From NCBI GenBank assembly GCA_965248805.1, contig CBDFKJ010000009.1:1922001-1986000 (forward strand): a stretch of 64,000 nucleotides of DNA. Direction: 5' to 3'. The notes under the pieces were generated by a model. That model did not search any database. It was not told where the DNA came from and worked only from the letters and a program-made list of their open reading frames with translations. Positions within the stretch are counted from its first letter, which is position 1; each line of letters starts with the position of its first letter. A program made the translations under genes and the position numbers. Below are positions 46,847-56,530 of this stretch, one piece after another. This DNA is from CBDFKJ01 sp965248805 (GTDB taxonomy: Bacteria; Pseudomonadota; Alphaproteobacteria; UBA6615).

Positions 46847-47881
46847 ATGCGATTGATGCAGACGATCGCCGGGTCGCCGCATGGCGGGGCCGAAAGCTTC
46901 TTCGTGCGGTTGGCGATCGCCCTGACCCGCACCGACATCGAGCAACGCATCGTCATGCGGCGCGATCCGGCGCGCACCCAAGCCTTGCGCGCCGCGGGCC
47001 TGGGCCCCGTCGAGCTGTCATTCGGCGGTCCGGCCGATTGGCGCACACGGGCAGAGATCAGACGCATCGCCGAGGCGTATCGCCCGGAGATTGTCTTGAC
47101 CTGGATGAACCGCGCGGCGAAGCATACGCCGGCCGGCGACTACGTGCTGGTCGGCCGCATGGGCGGCTATTACAGCCTCAAATACTACGGACACTGCGAT
47201 CACTTGATCGGCAACACGCCCGATATCGTCGATTACCTCGTACGTGAGGGCTGGCCCGCACAAAAAGCGCATTACGTGCCGAACTTCGTCACCGTGCCGC
47301 AGACGGAACCGCTGGCGCGCGCGGCGCTGCAGACACCGGACGATGCACCATTGCTGCTGGCGGCCGGGCGATTGCACGCCAACAAGGCGTTCGACGATCT
47401 GTTGCGTGCCCTGCCGCAGCTGCCGGGTGCATGGCTGTGGCTGGCCGGCGACGGTCCGGAGCGATCGCCGCTGGCGCGGCTGGCGGCCGAGTTGGGCGTG
47501 GCCGATCGGGTGCGGTTTCTCGGCTGGCGCGATGACCTGCCGGCGCTCCTGGCGGCGTGCGACGTCTTTGTGTGCCCGTCGCGCCACGAGCCGTTGGGCA
47601 ACGCGATCATCGAGGCGTGGGCGGCGGGCAAGCCGGTTATCGCGGCGGCGTCCGAAGGACCGCGGTTTCTGATCGATGACGGTATCTCGGGATGGCTCGT
47701 TCCGGTCGGTGACGTGGGTGCGCTGGCGGGTGCGATCGGTGAGGCATTGACCGACCCCGATCGCAGGCGAAGCCGTGCCGCGGCAGGGCACGCCCGCTAT
47801 CGCGCCGAGTTCAGCGAAACGGTCGTGGTCGCCCGCTATCTCGAGTTTCTCCGCCGCGTGGTCGAGCCATGTGCGGCATAG
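46847..47881 (+). CDS. glycosyltransferase family 4 (group 1)
   Basis: 344 residues, GT-B fold. N-terminal MRLMQTIAGSPHGGAESFFV with the glycine-rich acceptor loop, middle NFVTVPQTEPLARAAL, then the donor domain: LLLAAGRLHANKAFDDLLRA, LWLAGDGPERSPLARLAAEL, VFVCPSRHEPLGNAIIEAWA (E-x7-E motif) and GKPVIAAASEGPRFLIDDGI. Overlaps the next gene by 13 bp. Probably extends an LPS core or O-glycan chain; the sugar is not predictable. Confidence 0.9.
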   Translation: MRLMQTIAGSPHGGAESFFVRLAIALTRTDIEQRIVMRRDPARTQALRAAGLGPVELSFGGPADWRTRAEIRRIAEAYRPEIVLTWMNRAAKHTPAGDYVLVGRMGGYYSLKYYGHCDHLIGNTPDIVDYLVREGWPAQKAHYVPNFVTVPQTEPLARAALQTPDDAPLLLAAGRLHANKAFDDLLRALPQLPGAWLWLAGDGPERSPLARLAAELGVADRVRFLGWRDDLPALLAACDVFVCPSRHEPLGNAIIEAWAAGKPVIAAASEGPRFLIDDGISGWLVPVGDVGALAGAIGEALTDPDRRRSRAAAGHARYRAEFSETVVVARYLEFLRRVVEPCAA

Positions 47882-49635
47882 CCGGCGTCATGAGCTTGGA
47901 CCGGCGCCCGCCGGACCCGGCGGTGCTCGATGCCATGGCGAATGCGCTCGGCCATCGCGGACCAGATGGCCGTGCCGACTACCGCGCCCAGGACGTTGGC
48001 CTGGTGCAGCGGCGCCTGGCGGTCATCGATCTGGCGACCGGTGACCAGCCGCTGTACGAACCCGGCGGCGCGGCACTCATCGCCAATGCCGAAATCTACA
48101 ACTACATCGAGCTGCGTCAGTCCCTGGCCGGCACGGCGTTCAAGACTCAGTCCGACTGCGAACCGCCGGTTCATCTCTATCGCCGCGACGGCGCCGCGCT
48201 GTTCGACCAGTTGCGCGGCATGTATGCGATCGCCATCCATGACCCGGGCCAAGAGACCCTGCTGCTGGCGCGCGACCCGTTCGGCATCAAGCCGCTATAC
48301 TATGCCGAAACGCAGTCAGGCTTTGCCTTCGCCTCCGAAATCAAGGCGCTTGTCGCTGCGGGCCTTATCGTGCCGACCGTCCACTCGCCGGCGCGTGCCG
48401 CGCTGCTGCAATTGCAGTACGCAACCGGGCGCGAGACCATCTTTGCCGGCGTGCACCGGGTGCTGCCCGGCGAATCGCTTGTCGTGCGCAATGGCCGCGT
48501 CGTCGAACGCTCGCAACGCACGGCACTGCCGGACGCGGGGCCGGCAGCCTGGTCCGAGGCCGAGGCGATCGAGCATATCGATGCGGCGTTGACCGACAGC
48601 GTGCGCGTACATCAGCGCTCGGACGTTCCCTATGGCATGTTCCTGTCGGGCGGCATCGACAGCAGCACCCTGTTGGCGTTGATGTCGGAGCTCAACGACC
48701 GGCCGGTGTGCGCGTTTACGGCGGGCTTCGACGGCACGGCTGCGCCAGATGAGCGGGAGCGGGCACGCGCGGTGGCCAAAACGCTGCACGCCGAGTCTGT
48801 CGATGTCGTGATCGGCGAGGCCGACTTTTGGGCCGATCTGCCACGTGTCGCCGCGGCGATGGACGATCCCGCCGCCGACTACGCGATTCTGCCGACCTAC
48901 AAGCTGGCGCAAGCCGCGCACGGACGCGGGCTCAAGGTCATTCTGTGTGGCGAGGGCGGCGATGAATTGTTCGGGGGATATGGACGCTACCGCAGTGCGA
49001 TTCGCCCGTGGTGGCGGGGCGGACGGTCCATGCGCACACGCGGGATCGTCGACGGGCTGAGCATTCTACGCGGAAATCTCGACGGCTGGCGCGACGGCAT
49101 AACCGCGGCCGAGGCGACCGCCAGCGCCACGGGTCGCAGCCGGCTGCAACTTGCCCAGGCCATCGACTGCGCGGACTGGCTGCCGAACGATCTGCTGATC
49201 AAGGTCGACCGCTGCCTCATGGTTCACGGCGTCGAAGGCCGGACGCCATTTCTTGATCCGGCGGTGGCGGCCGCGGCGTTTCGCCTCCCCGATCGTCTCA
49301 AGGTGCGTGACGGTTTCGGCAAATGGCTGCTGCGCAAATGGCTGGACCGACGACTGCCCGGTGCGCACGCGTTCGACAAGAAGCGGGGCTTCACGGTCCC
49401 TGTCGGCGCCTGGATCGCAACGCACGGCGCGCGTCTGGGCCCTTTGGTCGCGACACAGCCGGGGGTCGCCGAACTGTGCGATCCGAAGGCCGTAGTCGGA
49501 TTGTTTCTGCGCCGCGGACGGAGGGTCAGCCGAGCCGCCTGGACGCTGCTGTTTTACGCGCTGTGGCACAATGCACATATCCGCGGCCGCCCGGCCGATG
49601 GCGACGTGTTCGACGTGCTGGACGCGGCGCGTTGA
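47869..49635 (+). CDS. asnB: asparagine synthase (glutamine-hydrolysing) family amidotransferase
   Basis: 588 residues. The protein begins MCGIAGVMSL, so Cys2 is the glutaminase nucleophile. Glutaminase blocks: HRGPDGRADYR, RRLAVIDLATGDQPLYEPGG, IANAEIYNYIELR, LARDPFGIKPLYYAE. Synthetase domain: GMFLSGGIDSSTLLALMSEL (SGGxDS PP-loop) and LCGEGGDELFGGYGRYR. The family transfers ammonia to a carboxylate; free Asn is the classic product. Last gene of a glycosyltransferase operon, so amidation of a uronic-acid-type sugar is a plausible alternative. Confidence 0.88.
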   Translation: MCGIAGVMSLDRRPPDPAVLDAMANALGHRGPDGRADYRAQDVGLVQRRLAVIDLATGDQPLYEPGGAALIANAEIYNYIELRQSLAGTAFKTQSDCEPPVHLYRRDGAALFDQLRGMYAIAIHDPGQETLLLARDPFGIKPLYYAETQSGFAFASEIKALVAAGLIVPTVHSPARAALLQLQYATGRETIFAGVHRVLPGESLVVRNGRVVERSQRTALPDAGPAAWSEAEAIEHIDAALTDSVRVHQRSDVPYGMFLSGGIDSSTLLALMSELNDRPVCAFTAGFDGTAAPDERERARAVAKTLHAESVDVVIGEADFWADLPRVAAAMDDPAADYAILPTYKLAQAAHGRGLKVILCGEGGDELFGGYGRYRSAIRPWWRGGRSMRTRGIVDGLSILRGNLDGWRDGITAAEATASATGRSRLQLAQAIDCADWLPNDLLIKVDRCLMVHGVEGRTPFLDPAVAAAAFRLPDRLKVRDGFGKWLLRKWLDRRLPGAHAFDKKRGFTVPVGAWIATHGARLGPLVATQPGVAELCDPKAVVGLFLRRGRRVSRAAWTLLFYALWHNAHIRGRPADGDVFDVLDAAR

Positions 49636-49653
49636 GCGCGCGTGGCGCGTGGG

Positions 49654-50145
49654 TCAGGGATTAGTCGCTTCCTGGCCGGGCAGGACCCTGGTTCCGTCGA
49701 CTTCGAGGCGCGCCAGAATGTTGCGCATCTGTGCTTCCAGGGCGATGGCGGTCGTCGGCCGGCGACGCGCGCACAGCCCGCCCCGGAGCAGACGGTCACC
49801 CAGACTGTCCTCAAACGGCTGTTCGCCGAACACCAGCACGAATACGACGCAGGCGTGGGAAGGCGACAAGGCGCGGGCATAAAGCAGCGGCCCGTCGTGC
49901 AATACGCCCACCGTCTCCAGCCGAACGCCGCGCTCGAGCAGTCCCGAATTTTCGCCGTGGAGCGTCATCAGGAAGTCGGGCCGGCCGCCCTCGGGCCCGA
50001 AACCGCCTTCGTTGAGCACTTCGAAATGGAGGTGGCCATTGTCGATTGTCCAGCGTTCTTGATAGCGGCTCGGCACCGATGCGGCCTCGCGCAAGCGTAC
50101 AGCCGATGCATCGCCGACGATGCGCAGCCGCGCGATCCTCGGCAC
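49654..50145 (-). CDS. conserved-looking hypothetical protein
   Basis: 163 residues from GTG 50145; an in-frame stop lies shortly upstream. Readable blocks: RIARLRIVGDASAVRLREAA, RWTIDNGHLHFEVLNEGGFG, LERGVRLETVGVLHDGPLLY and ILARLEVDGTRVLPG. No signal peptide or membrane segment, and no family recognised. The frame has the codon character of its neighbours, and no competing gene is visible on the other strand. It converges with asnB, 18 bp away. Confidence 0.5.
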   Translation of the reverse strand: MPRIARLRIVGDASAVRLREAASVPSRYQERWTIDNGHLHFEVLNEGGFGPEGGRPDFLMTLHGENSGLLERGVRLETVGVLHDGPLLYARALSPSHACVVFVLVFGEQPFEDSLGDRLLRGGLCARRRPTTAIALEAQMRNILARLEVDGTRVLPGQEATNP

Positions 50146-50368
50146 CGATTGCGCCCCAGTTTTGCCGGCCGATGGTTATGTGTATTTTCAATTGATTACA
50201 TGTGATATCCTGATGTATTGTGTTAAGAATTCCGCGCGGCGTCCGCGGTCGCATCGGATACCGGCACTGCGGGTTTGTGATCGGTCGACGGCGCCGAGGC
50301 CGCACGGCTCCGGGATCGCTAAACCATTATTAAAACTTGACAATGTTACAATTCACGCAGAGAGACCT

Positions 50369-50615
50369 ATGCGCTGGGTTGCACTTGCCGTCAGCGGCGC
50401 TTTCGATCGCCGCCTGTAGTGACGTGAGAACCGGCGGCGGCGTGCGCGAGCGAGTGACGGGCTGGCTGCAGCCGACGGTCCAGGAACAGCGGGAGGAGCC
50501 GCCGCTCTACTGCTACCGGACAATCGGCGAGGAAGGCTGTTACGCTACGGCTCAACCTGGTGCTGAGGAGCGTCTCATTGGATTTGTCGGGCCGCCGCAA
50601 CGGCCGGGCGAGTGA
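50369..50615 (+). pseudogene. small lipoprotein (YCYRT family), frameshifted in its signal peptide
   Basis: ATG 50369 starts MRWVALAVSG, then the frame fails near 50400. One frame over, SIAACSDVRTGGGVRERVTG continues, so the leader would have ended in a lipobox (S-I-A-A-C). The mature part PPLYCYRTIGEEGCYATAQP and ERLIGFVGPP is typical of a short alphaproteobacterial lipoprotein family of unknown function. Shift direction: one base gained or two lost. Confidence 0.65.
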
Positions 50616-50628
50616 GAGACGCCGGTCG

Positions 50629-51186
50629 ATGTGGCCGGCGCTGGCCCTTTTTTCATCTCTAATGGCCGCGGCCACGTCCGTCGGCGCCACCCCGCCGGTG
50701 CCGGCAAGCTACGGCGATGCCATGCGCTGGTATGTCCGTGCCGCGGAGGCCGGCGATGCGTGCGCACAGTTCCTGTTGGCCCTGAGGTACCACGATGGCG
50801 TCGGGGTCGCGCGTGACCTGGAGAACGCGCGGGTTTGGTTCGGGCGCGCAGCCGAGCAGCATCATCCGGAGGCTCAGTTCAAGTTCGGCGTTATGCTGGA
50901 AATGGGTGTGGGCGGCGCGGCCGATCTCAAGTCGGCGGCCAAGTGGTATGCGGCCGCTGCGGGTGAGGGATACGCCCCGGCACAGCACAATCTGGGTGTG
51001 GCCTACCTAAATGCCACCGGCGTTGAGCATGATCCGGTGACCGCCCTGGCGTGGCTGTCAATCGCCGCGCGCGCCGGTATGGCGGATTCGGCCGCTCTGA
51101 TGGACGAGATGCGCCGAGAGCTTCCGGAAGCCGACATCATCGAGGCCGCCCGGCTGGCCGACGCGCTCGCTCCTGCGACCCCTTAG
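50629..51186 (+). CDS. secreted Sel1-repeat protein
   Basis: 185 residues from ATG 50629. Signal-like start MWPALALFSSLMAAATSVGA, then four Sel1/TPR-like repeats (GDAMRWYVRAAEAGDACAQF, LALRYHDGVGVARDLENARV, FGVMLEMGVGGAADLKSAAK, LGVAYLNATGVEHDPVTALA). An IS1182-like copy begins at the base right after its TAG stop (51184-51186), leaving the coding region whole. Related in architecture to the protein at 4153-4860. Confidence 0.82.
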   Translation: MWPALALFSSLMAAATSVGATPPVPASYGDAMRWYVRAAEAGDACAQFLLALRYHDGVGVARDLENARVWFGRAAEQHHPEAQFKFGVMLEMGVGGAADLKSAAKWYAAAAGEGYAPAQHNLGVAYLNATGVEHDPVTALAWLSIAARAGMADSAALMDEMRRELPEADIIEAARLADALAPATP

Positions 51187-52617
51187 CAGCCCGTTGAAAA
51201 AGTCGCGGCCATCTGACTCTGTGACGAGGGCATGGTTCGAGTCGGGAGCTTCGTCATGGCGTTGGGACGACAAGGGGATCGACAGGTGGACTTGATGGTC
51301 AGTTGGGCAGAGATGCCTCGCTCGCCCGGCCACGTGTTTTACGACCAGCTGCAGGAGGTGCTGGTCGATGCCGGTTTCGATGCGTTCGCCGAGGACCTGT
51401 GTGAGCCCTATTACGCGCCAGGGATCGGACGTCCGGGAATCCCACCGGGGCGTTACTTCCGGATGCACCTGGTCGGCTACTTCGAAGGCCTCGACAGTGA
51501 GCGGGCGTTGGAGTGGCGGTGCGCCGACAGCTTGTCGCTGCGTGAGTTCTTGCGCCTGGAGGCGCGCGCACGTGTGCCTGACCACTCGTCGTTGAGCACG
51601 ATCCGCAGCCGCACGCGGTGCATGAGGCAGTGTTCGCCTGGGTGCTGGACGTTCTTGGCGAGCACGGCCTGGTCAAGGGCGAGCGGATTGGGGTCGATGC
51701 TTCGACCATGGAGGCGAACGCGGCGCTGCGCTCGATCGTGCGCCGCGACAGCGGCGAAAGCTATCGCCAGATGCTGCAGCGCATGGCCGCCGACAGCGGG
51801 ATCGAGACCGCGGCGAATGACTTGGCGCAGATGGATCGGCGGCGCAAGGGCAAGAAACTCTCCAATGCGGACTGGGTCTCGACGCGGAGGCCAAAATCGC
51901 CAGGATGAAGGACGGCACGACGCATCTGGCCTACAAGCCCGAACACGCGGTCGACCTCGACACCGGGGCGGTGATCGCGGCCGAGCTGTATCCGGCCGAT
52001 CAGGGCGACACGACCACCCTGCCGACAACGTTGACGTCAGCCGAGGCCAAGCTGGCGGCTGTGGGCGCAGCGCCGACGGCCGACGAACCGGCGGAGCTGG
52101 TGACCGACAAAGGCTACTTCGGCCGCGAGGTGCTGAAGTCCCTTGCCGACGGCGCCTGGACGACCCGCATCGCCGAACCGAAGGGCAAGGGGCTCTCGCG
52201 CTGGCACGGCGACGACGCCGCTCGGCGGGCCGTTTACAACAACCGCAACCGATTGCTGTCGGGCGTGGCGAAGGCCGCGTTCAAACTCCGCGCCGAAGTG
52301 GTCGAGCGGGGCTTCGCCCAGGTCCTCGATCGCGGCGGCATGCGCCGCACTTGGCTGCGCGGGCGCGAGAACATCAGCAAGCGCTATCTGATCCACGTCG
52401 CCGGACACAACCTGGGCGTCCTATTGCGCCAGTTGATCGGCGCCGGGACCCCGCGAGAGGCTGCGGCCAAGGGCTTGGCGGTCCTGCTGCTTGTCTTGCG
52501 ACAGGAACAATCGCTGATCATTATCCTCGCCCTCAATAACCCCCCGGCGCCGGGTCTCGCCGCCGCCATTGTTATCACGCCCGATGCTTCATCAACTCAG
52601 TCTTCTTCAACGGGCTG
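51187..52617 (+). mobile_element. IS1182-like element, copy 2 (1431 bp)
   Basis: Ends CAGCCCGTTGAAAAAG and inverted CAGCCCGTTGAAGAAG. Left flank TTAG; right flank CTAG, which is also the target of the adjoining IS630-like fragment. So either the 4-bp duplicate mutated or the right junction was rearranged. Confidence 0.85.
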
Positions 52618-52621
52618 CTAG
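51256..52621 (+). pseudogene. IS1182-like transposase with two small deletions
   Basis: ATG 51256 (MALGRQGDRQVDLMVSWAEM). It reads PPGRYFRMHLVGYFEGLDSE, VPDHSSLSTIRSR, then about 7 nt are missing near 51608 (between CCGC repeats). The next frame has MHEAVFAWVLDVLGEHGLVK, ERIGVDASTMEANAALR and DRRRKGKKLSNADWVS, where a second loss of about 7 nt near 51884 shifts it again. The last part holds MKDGTTHLAYKPEHAVDLD, LVTDKGYFGREVLKS and EVVERGFAQVLDRGGMRR. Its sequence is clearly diverged from copy 1. Confidence 0.82.
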
Positions 52622-53260
52622 TGGATTGATTCCAACGTTTGGAACCCTCGGTTTCGGGCTGCGATGATGTCGTCGGGGTCGGCTTTCGATATGAATGGCT
52701 GTGGGTTGGCCGCATTGTATTCGCGGACGAAGCGGTTGATTGCGGCCTGGAGATCGACGACGGAATGGAAGACGCCGTGCTTGAGCCGCCGCCGGGTGAG
52801 TTTTGCGAAGAAGCCCTCGACGGCATTGAGCCACGAGCAGGAGGTCGGTGTGAAGTGGAAAGTCCAGCGCGGATGGCGGGCGAGCCAGGCGCGGACCTTG
52901 TCCTTGTTGTGCGCCGCGTAGTTGTCGACGATCGCGTGGATGGCCTTGTCCGCCGGCACCGTGCGCTCGATGCGGTTGAGGAAGCGGATGAACTCCTGAT
53001 GGCGGTGGCGCTGCATGTTCTGGCCGATCACCGTTCCGTCCAGAACGTTGAGCGCCGCAAACAGCGTGGTCGTGCCGTGCCGTTTGTAGTCATGGTGCCG
53101 GCGCGTCCCTTCTTCATCGGCAGACCGGCGGTCGAGCGCCTGGATCTGTGACTTCTCATCGATCGACAACACCACCGCATGGGCCGGCGGGTCGACATAC
53201 AGGCCGACGATATCGGTGAGTTTCTCGGCGAAGGCAGGGTCGGTCGACAGCTTGAAGTTG
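52621..53260 (-). mobile_element. IS630-like fragment (copy B, transposase C-terminal part)
   Basis: From a normal left end (TA at 52619-52620) it matches copies A and D to the codons for NFKLSTDPAFAEKL, then stops abruptly at GAAGTTG (53260), where an IS5-like end begins. It encodes about 210 residues including all three DDE residues but lacks the N-terminal HTH region and the other terminus. Confidence 0.88.
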
Positions 53261-54441
53261 GCGACCTCCAACAACCGGGGGATTTGACGAAGATTTTGGT
53301 GTGCTGTCCGACTTTCGCTGAGATCGGCGGTGTTGACGTCCGCAACCATCCGCCGTTTCGTTCTCGGCGGAGGGTTTTGGCGCTATTCAGGCGGACTCAT
53401 ACCATGGCGGCCCTGCGCTCATGGAAGATCAGACGCTGGAAATTGTAAGCCAGGTTGGCGAGGCCGATCTTGGCCTCCGCCCGCTTGAGCCCGATTGTAC
53501 GGATGAAAAGGCCCATGCGATCCTTCTGCTGGGCGAAGACGTGCTCCACATGCGCACGGACCGCTGACTTGCGGGCATTGGCCTGGGCGGTCGCCTTGGG
53601 CATGGCCCGGCCCGGCGGCTTCTTGCGGTGGATGTGGGAGACCCGACCCTTGCCGGCCAGCCACGCCTCGTTGGCCTTCGAGCGATAGGCGCTGTCAGCC
53701 CACACGCCGGCGGCCAGATTGTCGCCGGTGACGAGCTGACGCAACATCTTGCCGTCATGGCGGGCGGCATCGGTCACAGCCGAGCTGCGGATGAAGCCGT
53801 AGGCCCGATCGATGACGACATGATTCTTGTAGCCGAACACCGGGATCGCGATGTCGGGCATGCGCCGTTGCGACCCGGCGGGGTTCTTGCGCCGCCCGGT
53901 CTTCACCGTCCACCGCGCATCCGTGTCCTTCTGCGCCGCCTTGGCTGGCTGATCGGGCCAGACCTCGGACGCGCTCTTGCCCGCCTTGATCGCCCGCTTC
54001 TCGTCATCGCTGTGGCGCTGCTTGGGCGCCGATACCAACGTCGCATCGACGATCTGCCCGCCCATCGCCAGATAGCCGCACCGGCGCAATTCGCCATCGA
54101 AGGCGGCAAACAGCTTATCCATCGCCCCGGCCCGGACCAGACGCTCGCGAAAGGTCCATATGGTGTTGCGGTCCGGCGTCGGCGCTCCGAGATCGAAGCC
54201 TAGGAAGCGAAGCCAGCTCAAGCGATCGCGGATCAGAAACTCCATCCGCTCGTCACTCACCGTGTGCCGCGCGGCCAGGATCAGAACCTTGAGCATCGCC
54301 ACCGCATCGTAGGCCGGGCGGCCACCTTTCGATCCGTCCGAATAGCCCAGCGCCGCCTCAAGCGGCGCGCGGAAAATCTTGAAGTCGACGACCTTTGCCA
54401 GCACCTCCAACGGATCACCCGTCGCCGAAAGCTTTCGAAGA
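53261..54441 (-). mobile_element. IS5-like fragment (copy 5), truncated at its left end
   Basis: The outer end reads GCGACCTCCAAC, one base off the canonical GGAGACCTCCAAC within its context (TTGGCGACC). The internal sequence is near-identical to copy 1 (one substitution near 53496) and ends inside the transposase gene at TTTCGAAG (54440), so about 110 bp including the start codon and left repeat are missing. No duplication can be identified. Confidence 0.88.
53397..54440 (-). pseudogene. IS5-like transposase lacking its N-terminus (copy 5)
   Basis: Encodes the transposase from RKLSATGDPLEVLAKVVDFK to the normal C-terminus, so only the first ~14 residues and the ribosome site are missing. 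Upstream it fuses in frame-shifted fashion to the secreted-protein gene fragment. Confidence 0.85.
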
Positions 54442-55051
54442 GGTTATAGCGGAAACGATAGTCGCCGTCCGACGTCAGCCCGGTGATCGGTTCACCATAG
54501 CGCGGTGAGTCGCCACCGGCGACCAAGAGCATCGCGCGCGCGCGCAAAGCCGTGCCCTGATCGCCTGTCAGCTCGATCCCCAGGAAGTTGTCGAGCGACA
54601 CCCGGTCCGCGGCCGGCGCTTCGTTGCGATGGCCGATTAGCACCGCACCGCCGAACACGTCGCCGAAGTATGTGCTCTCGGTTTGCGCGAAGTCGAACTC
54701 GCCCTCGGCGGTGAGCGCCTCATTCAGGGTCATTTCAATGCGGTAGGCGACATCGGCGTAATAGGCGCTCGTATCGGCGCTGGAGATGGTGCCGCCGATC
54801 TCACCGCCAGCCGACTTGCCGCCGGTATGGTCGCTGGCCCTATAGCCGAAATTGGCGCCGGTCGTGGCGTCGACGGTCCGGGTAGCGGTCCAATCCGGCG
54901 CGTCGTCGAAGACTTGAGTGCGCTGCACGTTGCCAATAAATGTTCGGTCCAGAAACTCCTCCTCAAGAGTGTTCTCCGCCTGCGACAGGCCGGCCTGCGA
55001 CAGGGCGGCGACCATGGCCAACGCGACTTTCGAACCGCGACCTGCCGGCAT
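54441..55051 (-). pseudogene. secreted protein of unknown function, 5' half only
   Basis: About 204 residues from ATG 55051: signal peptide GRGSKVALAMVAALSQAGLS-QA, then TFIGNVQRTQVFDDAPDWTA, GGEIGGTISSADTSAYYADV, FDFAQTESTYFGDVFGGAVL and DGDYRFRYNL, where the IS5-like fragment cuts in. Beta-rich, possibly lectin- or porin-like, but no family recognised. The 3' part is not elsewhere in this window. Confidence 0.6.
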
Positions 55052-55099
55052 AGATGACTCTCCGCAAACGGCTTGGCAAGAATACTCGCCACCTGCCTA

Positions 55100-55977
55100 G
55101 TGGAGGGATCGGAACGAAAGAGTCCGAATTGGGATTCCGTATTTTGCTGTGGTATGCGACCGGCAAGGCGCCGGTCCCGCTCGATCGTGTCGCCGAGATC
55201 GTGCGCCTGACGCAGCAACCGCCGCCGTTTGAGGCGACCCACTGGACGTTGCGCGCGATCGCCAGGGCGGCCGGTATTGCCGCCTCGACGGTGCAGGCGA
55301 TCTGGAAGGCTCACGGTCTCAGCCCGCACCGCTGGCGCAACTTCAAGCTGTCGACCGACCCTGCCTTCGCCGAGAAACTCACCGATATCGTCGGCCTGTA
55401 TGTCGACCCGCCGGCCCATGCGGTGGTGTTGTCGATCGATGAGAAGTCACAGATCCAGGCGCTCGACCGCCGGTCTGCCGATGAAGAAGGGACGCGCCGG
55501 CACCATGACTACAAACGGCACGGCACGACCACGCTGTTTGCGGCGCTCAACGTTCTGGACGGAACGGTGATCGGCCAGAACATGCAGCGCCACCGCCATC
55601 AGGAGTTCATCCGCTTCCTCAACCGCATCGAGCGCACGGTGCCGGCGGACAAGGCCATCCACGCGATCGTCGACAACTACGCGGCGCACAACAAGGACAA
55701 GGTCCGCGCCTGGCTCGCCCGCCATCCGCGCTGGACTTTCCACTTCACACCGACCTCCTGCTCGTGGCTCAATGCCGTCGAGGGCTTCTTCGCAAAACTC
55801 ACCCGGCGGCGGCTCAAGCACGGCGTCTTCCATTCCGTCGTCGATCTCCAGGCCGCAATCAACCGCTTCGTCCGCGAATACAATGCGGCCAACCCACAGC
55901 CATTCATATCGAAAGCCGACCCCGACGACATCATCGCAGCCCGAAACCGAGGGTTCCAAACGTTGGAATCAGTCCAC
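55100..55977 (+). mobile_element. IS630-like element, internally deleted (copy C, 878 bp)
   Basis: Flanked by TA (55098-55099, 55978-55979) in CTAG contexts. The 5' terminus has several changes relative to the full copies (GTGGAGGGATCGG rather than GTGGATTGATCGG), and the 3' end has one substitution. About 256 bp between TATGCGA and CCGGCAAGG (near 55158) are gone compared with the 1134-bp copies. Confidence 0.85.
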
Positions 55978-55980
55978 TAG
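55159..55980 (+). pseudogene. IS630-like transposase without its N-terminal domain (copy C)
   Basis: It retains GKAPVPLDRVAEIVRLTQQP through the whole DDE core (LSIDEKSQIQALDR, IVDNYAAHNKDK, WLNAVEGFFAK) to the TAG supplied by the flanking CTAG. The frame is open from 55054 and would attach about 35 unrelated residues. The first ~90 residues with the DNA-binding region are deleted, so it is probably inactive. Confidence 0.82.
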
Positions 55981-56276
55981 TAGATCCTGCGCTTCGAGGC
56001 CTTGATGCGCGTCAAGGCAAGGCCGTTCGTCGAATGCCATTACACCGCGGCCACGCACGGCCCCGGGTACCATTCGGCACACGCGGGTCCGGTGCCGGAA
56101 GATCACGGATAGTTGAGGCAAGAGTAGGCCAATACGGCGCGCCGCTCTACTGTATTATGCTGTAAACGCGGCCGCTTATGCCTTCGTGCGCAACGCTGGC
56201 GTTTACAATCACGCCCTCAAAGTTATCATGTCGTCTAGAAGACATTCGTGGTGTGTCCAAGCGCCGACATTCCGCG
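55981..56276. other. unassigned stretch between IS copies
   Basis: A plus-strand open frame to a TAG near 56110 (RFEALMRVKARPFVECHYTA) may be the tail of a lost gene, with low confidence. From about 56140 base composition turns AT-rich. Confidence 0.3.
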
Positions 56277-56530
56277 ATGGAGGTGCTCGTCGTGGGTATG
56301 TATCTGTTTTTGTATATTTCGGTGGTGGCGATAATTAGTCTCATGGAGACTGCCCTGATAGTCTACGATTCCACGGTCGGCATGAATTTAGTAAATGAAG
56401 ACAACTTATTCGAAAATGCAACTGCAAGTATTTACTTGGGTACATTTTATTCTGTTCAATGCTCTTGTTTGGAAAACGCACCTGGGCGAAATATCGGCGC
56501 AATTGGCTGTTTATACTGTCGGCCACTGGC

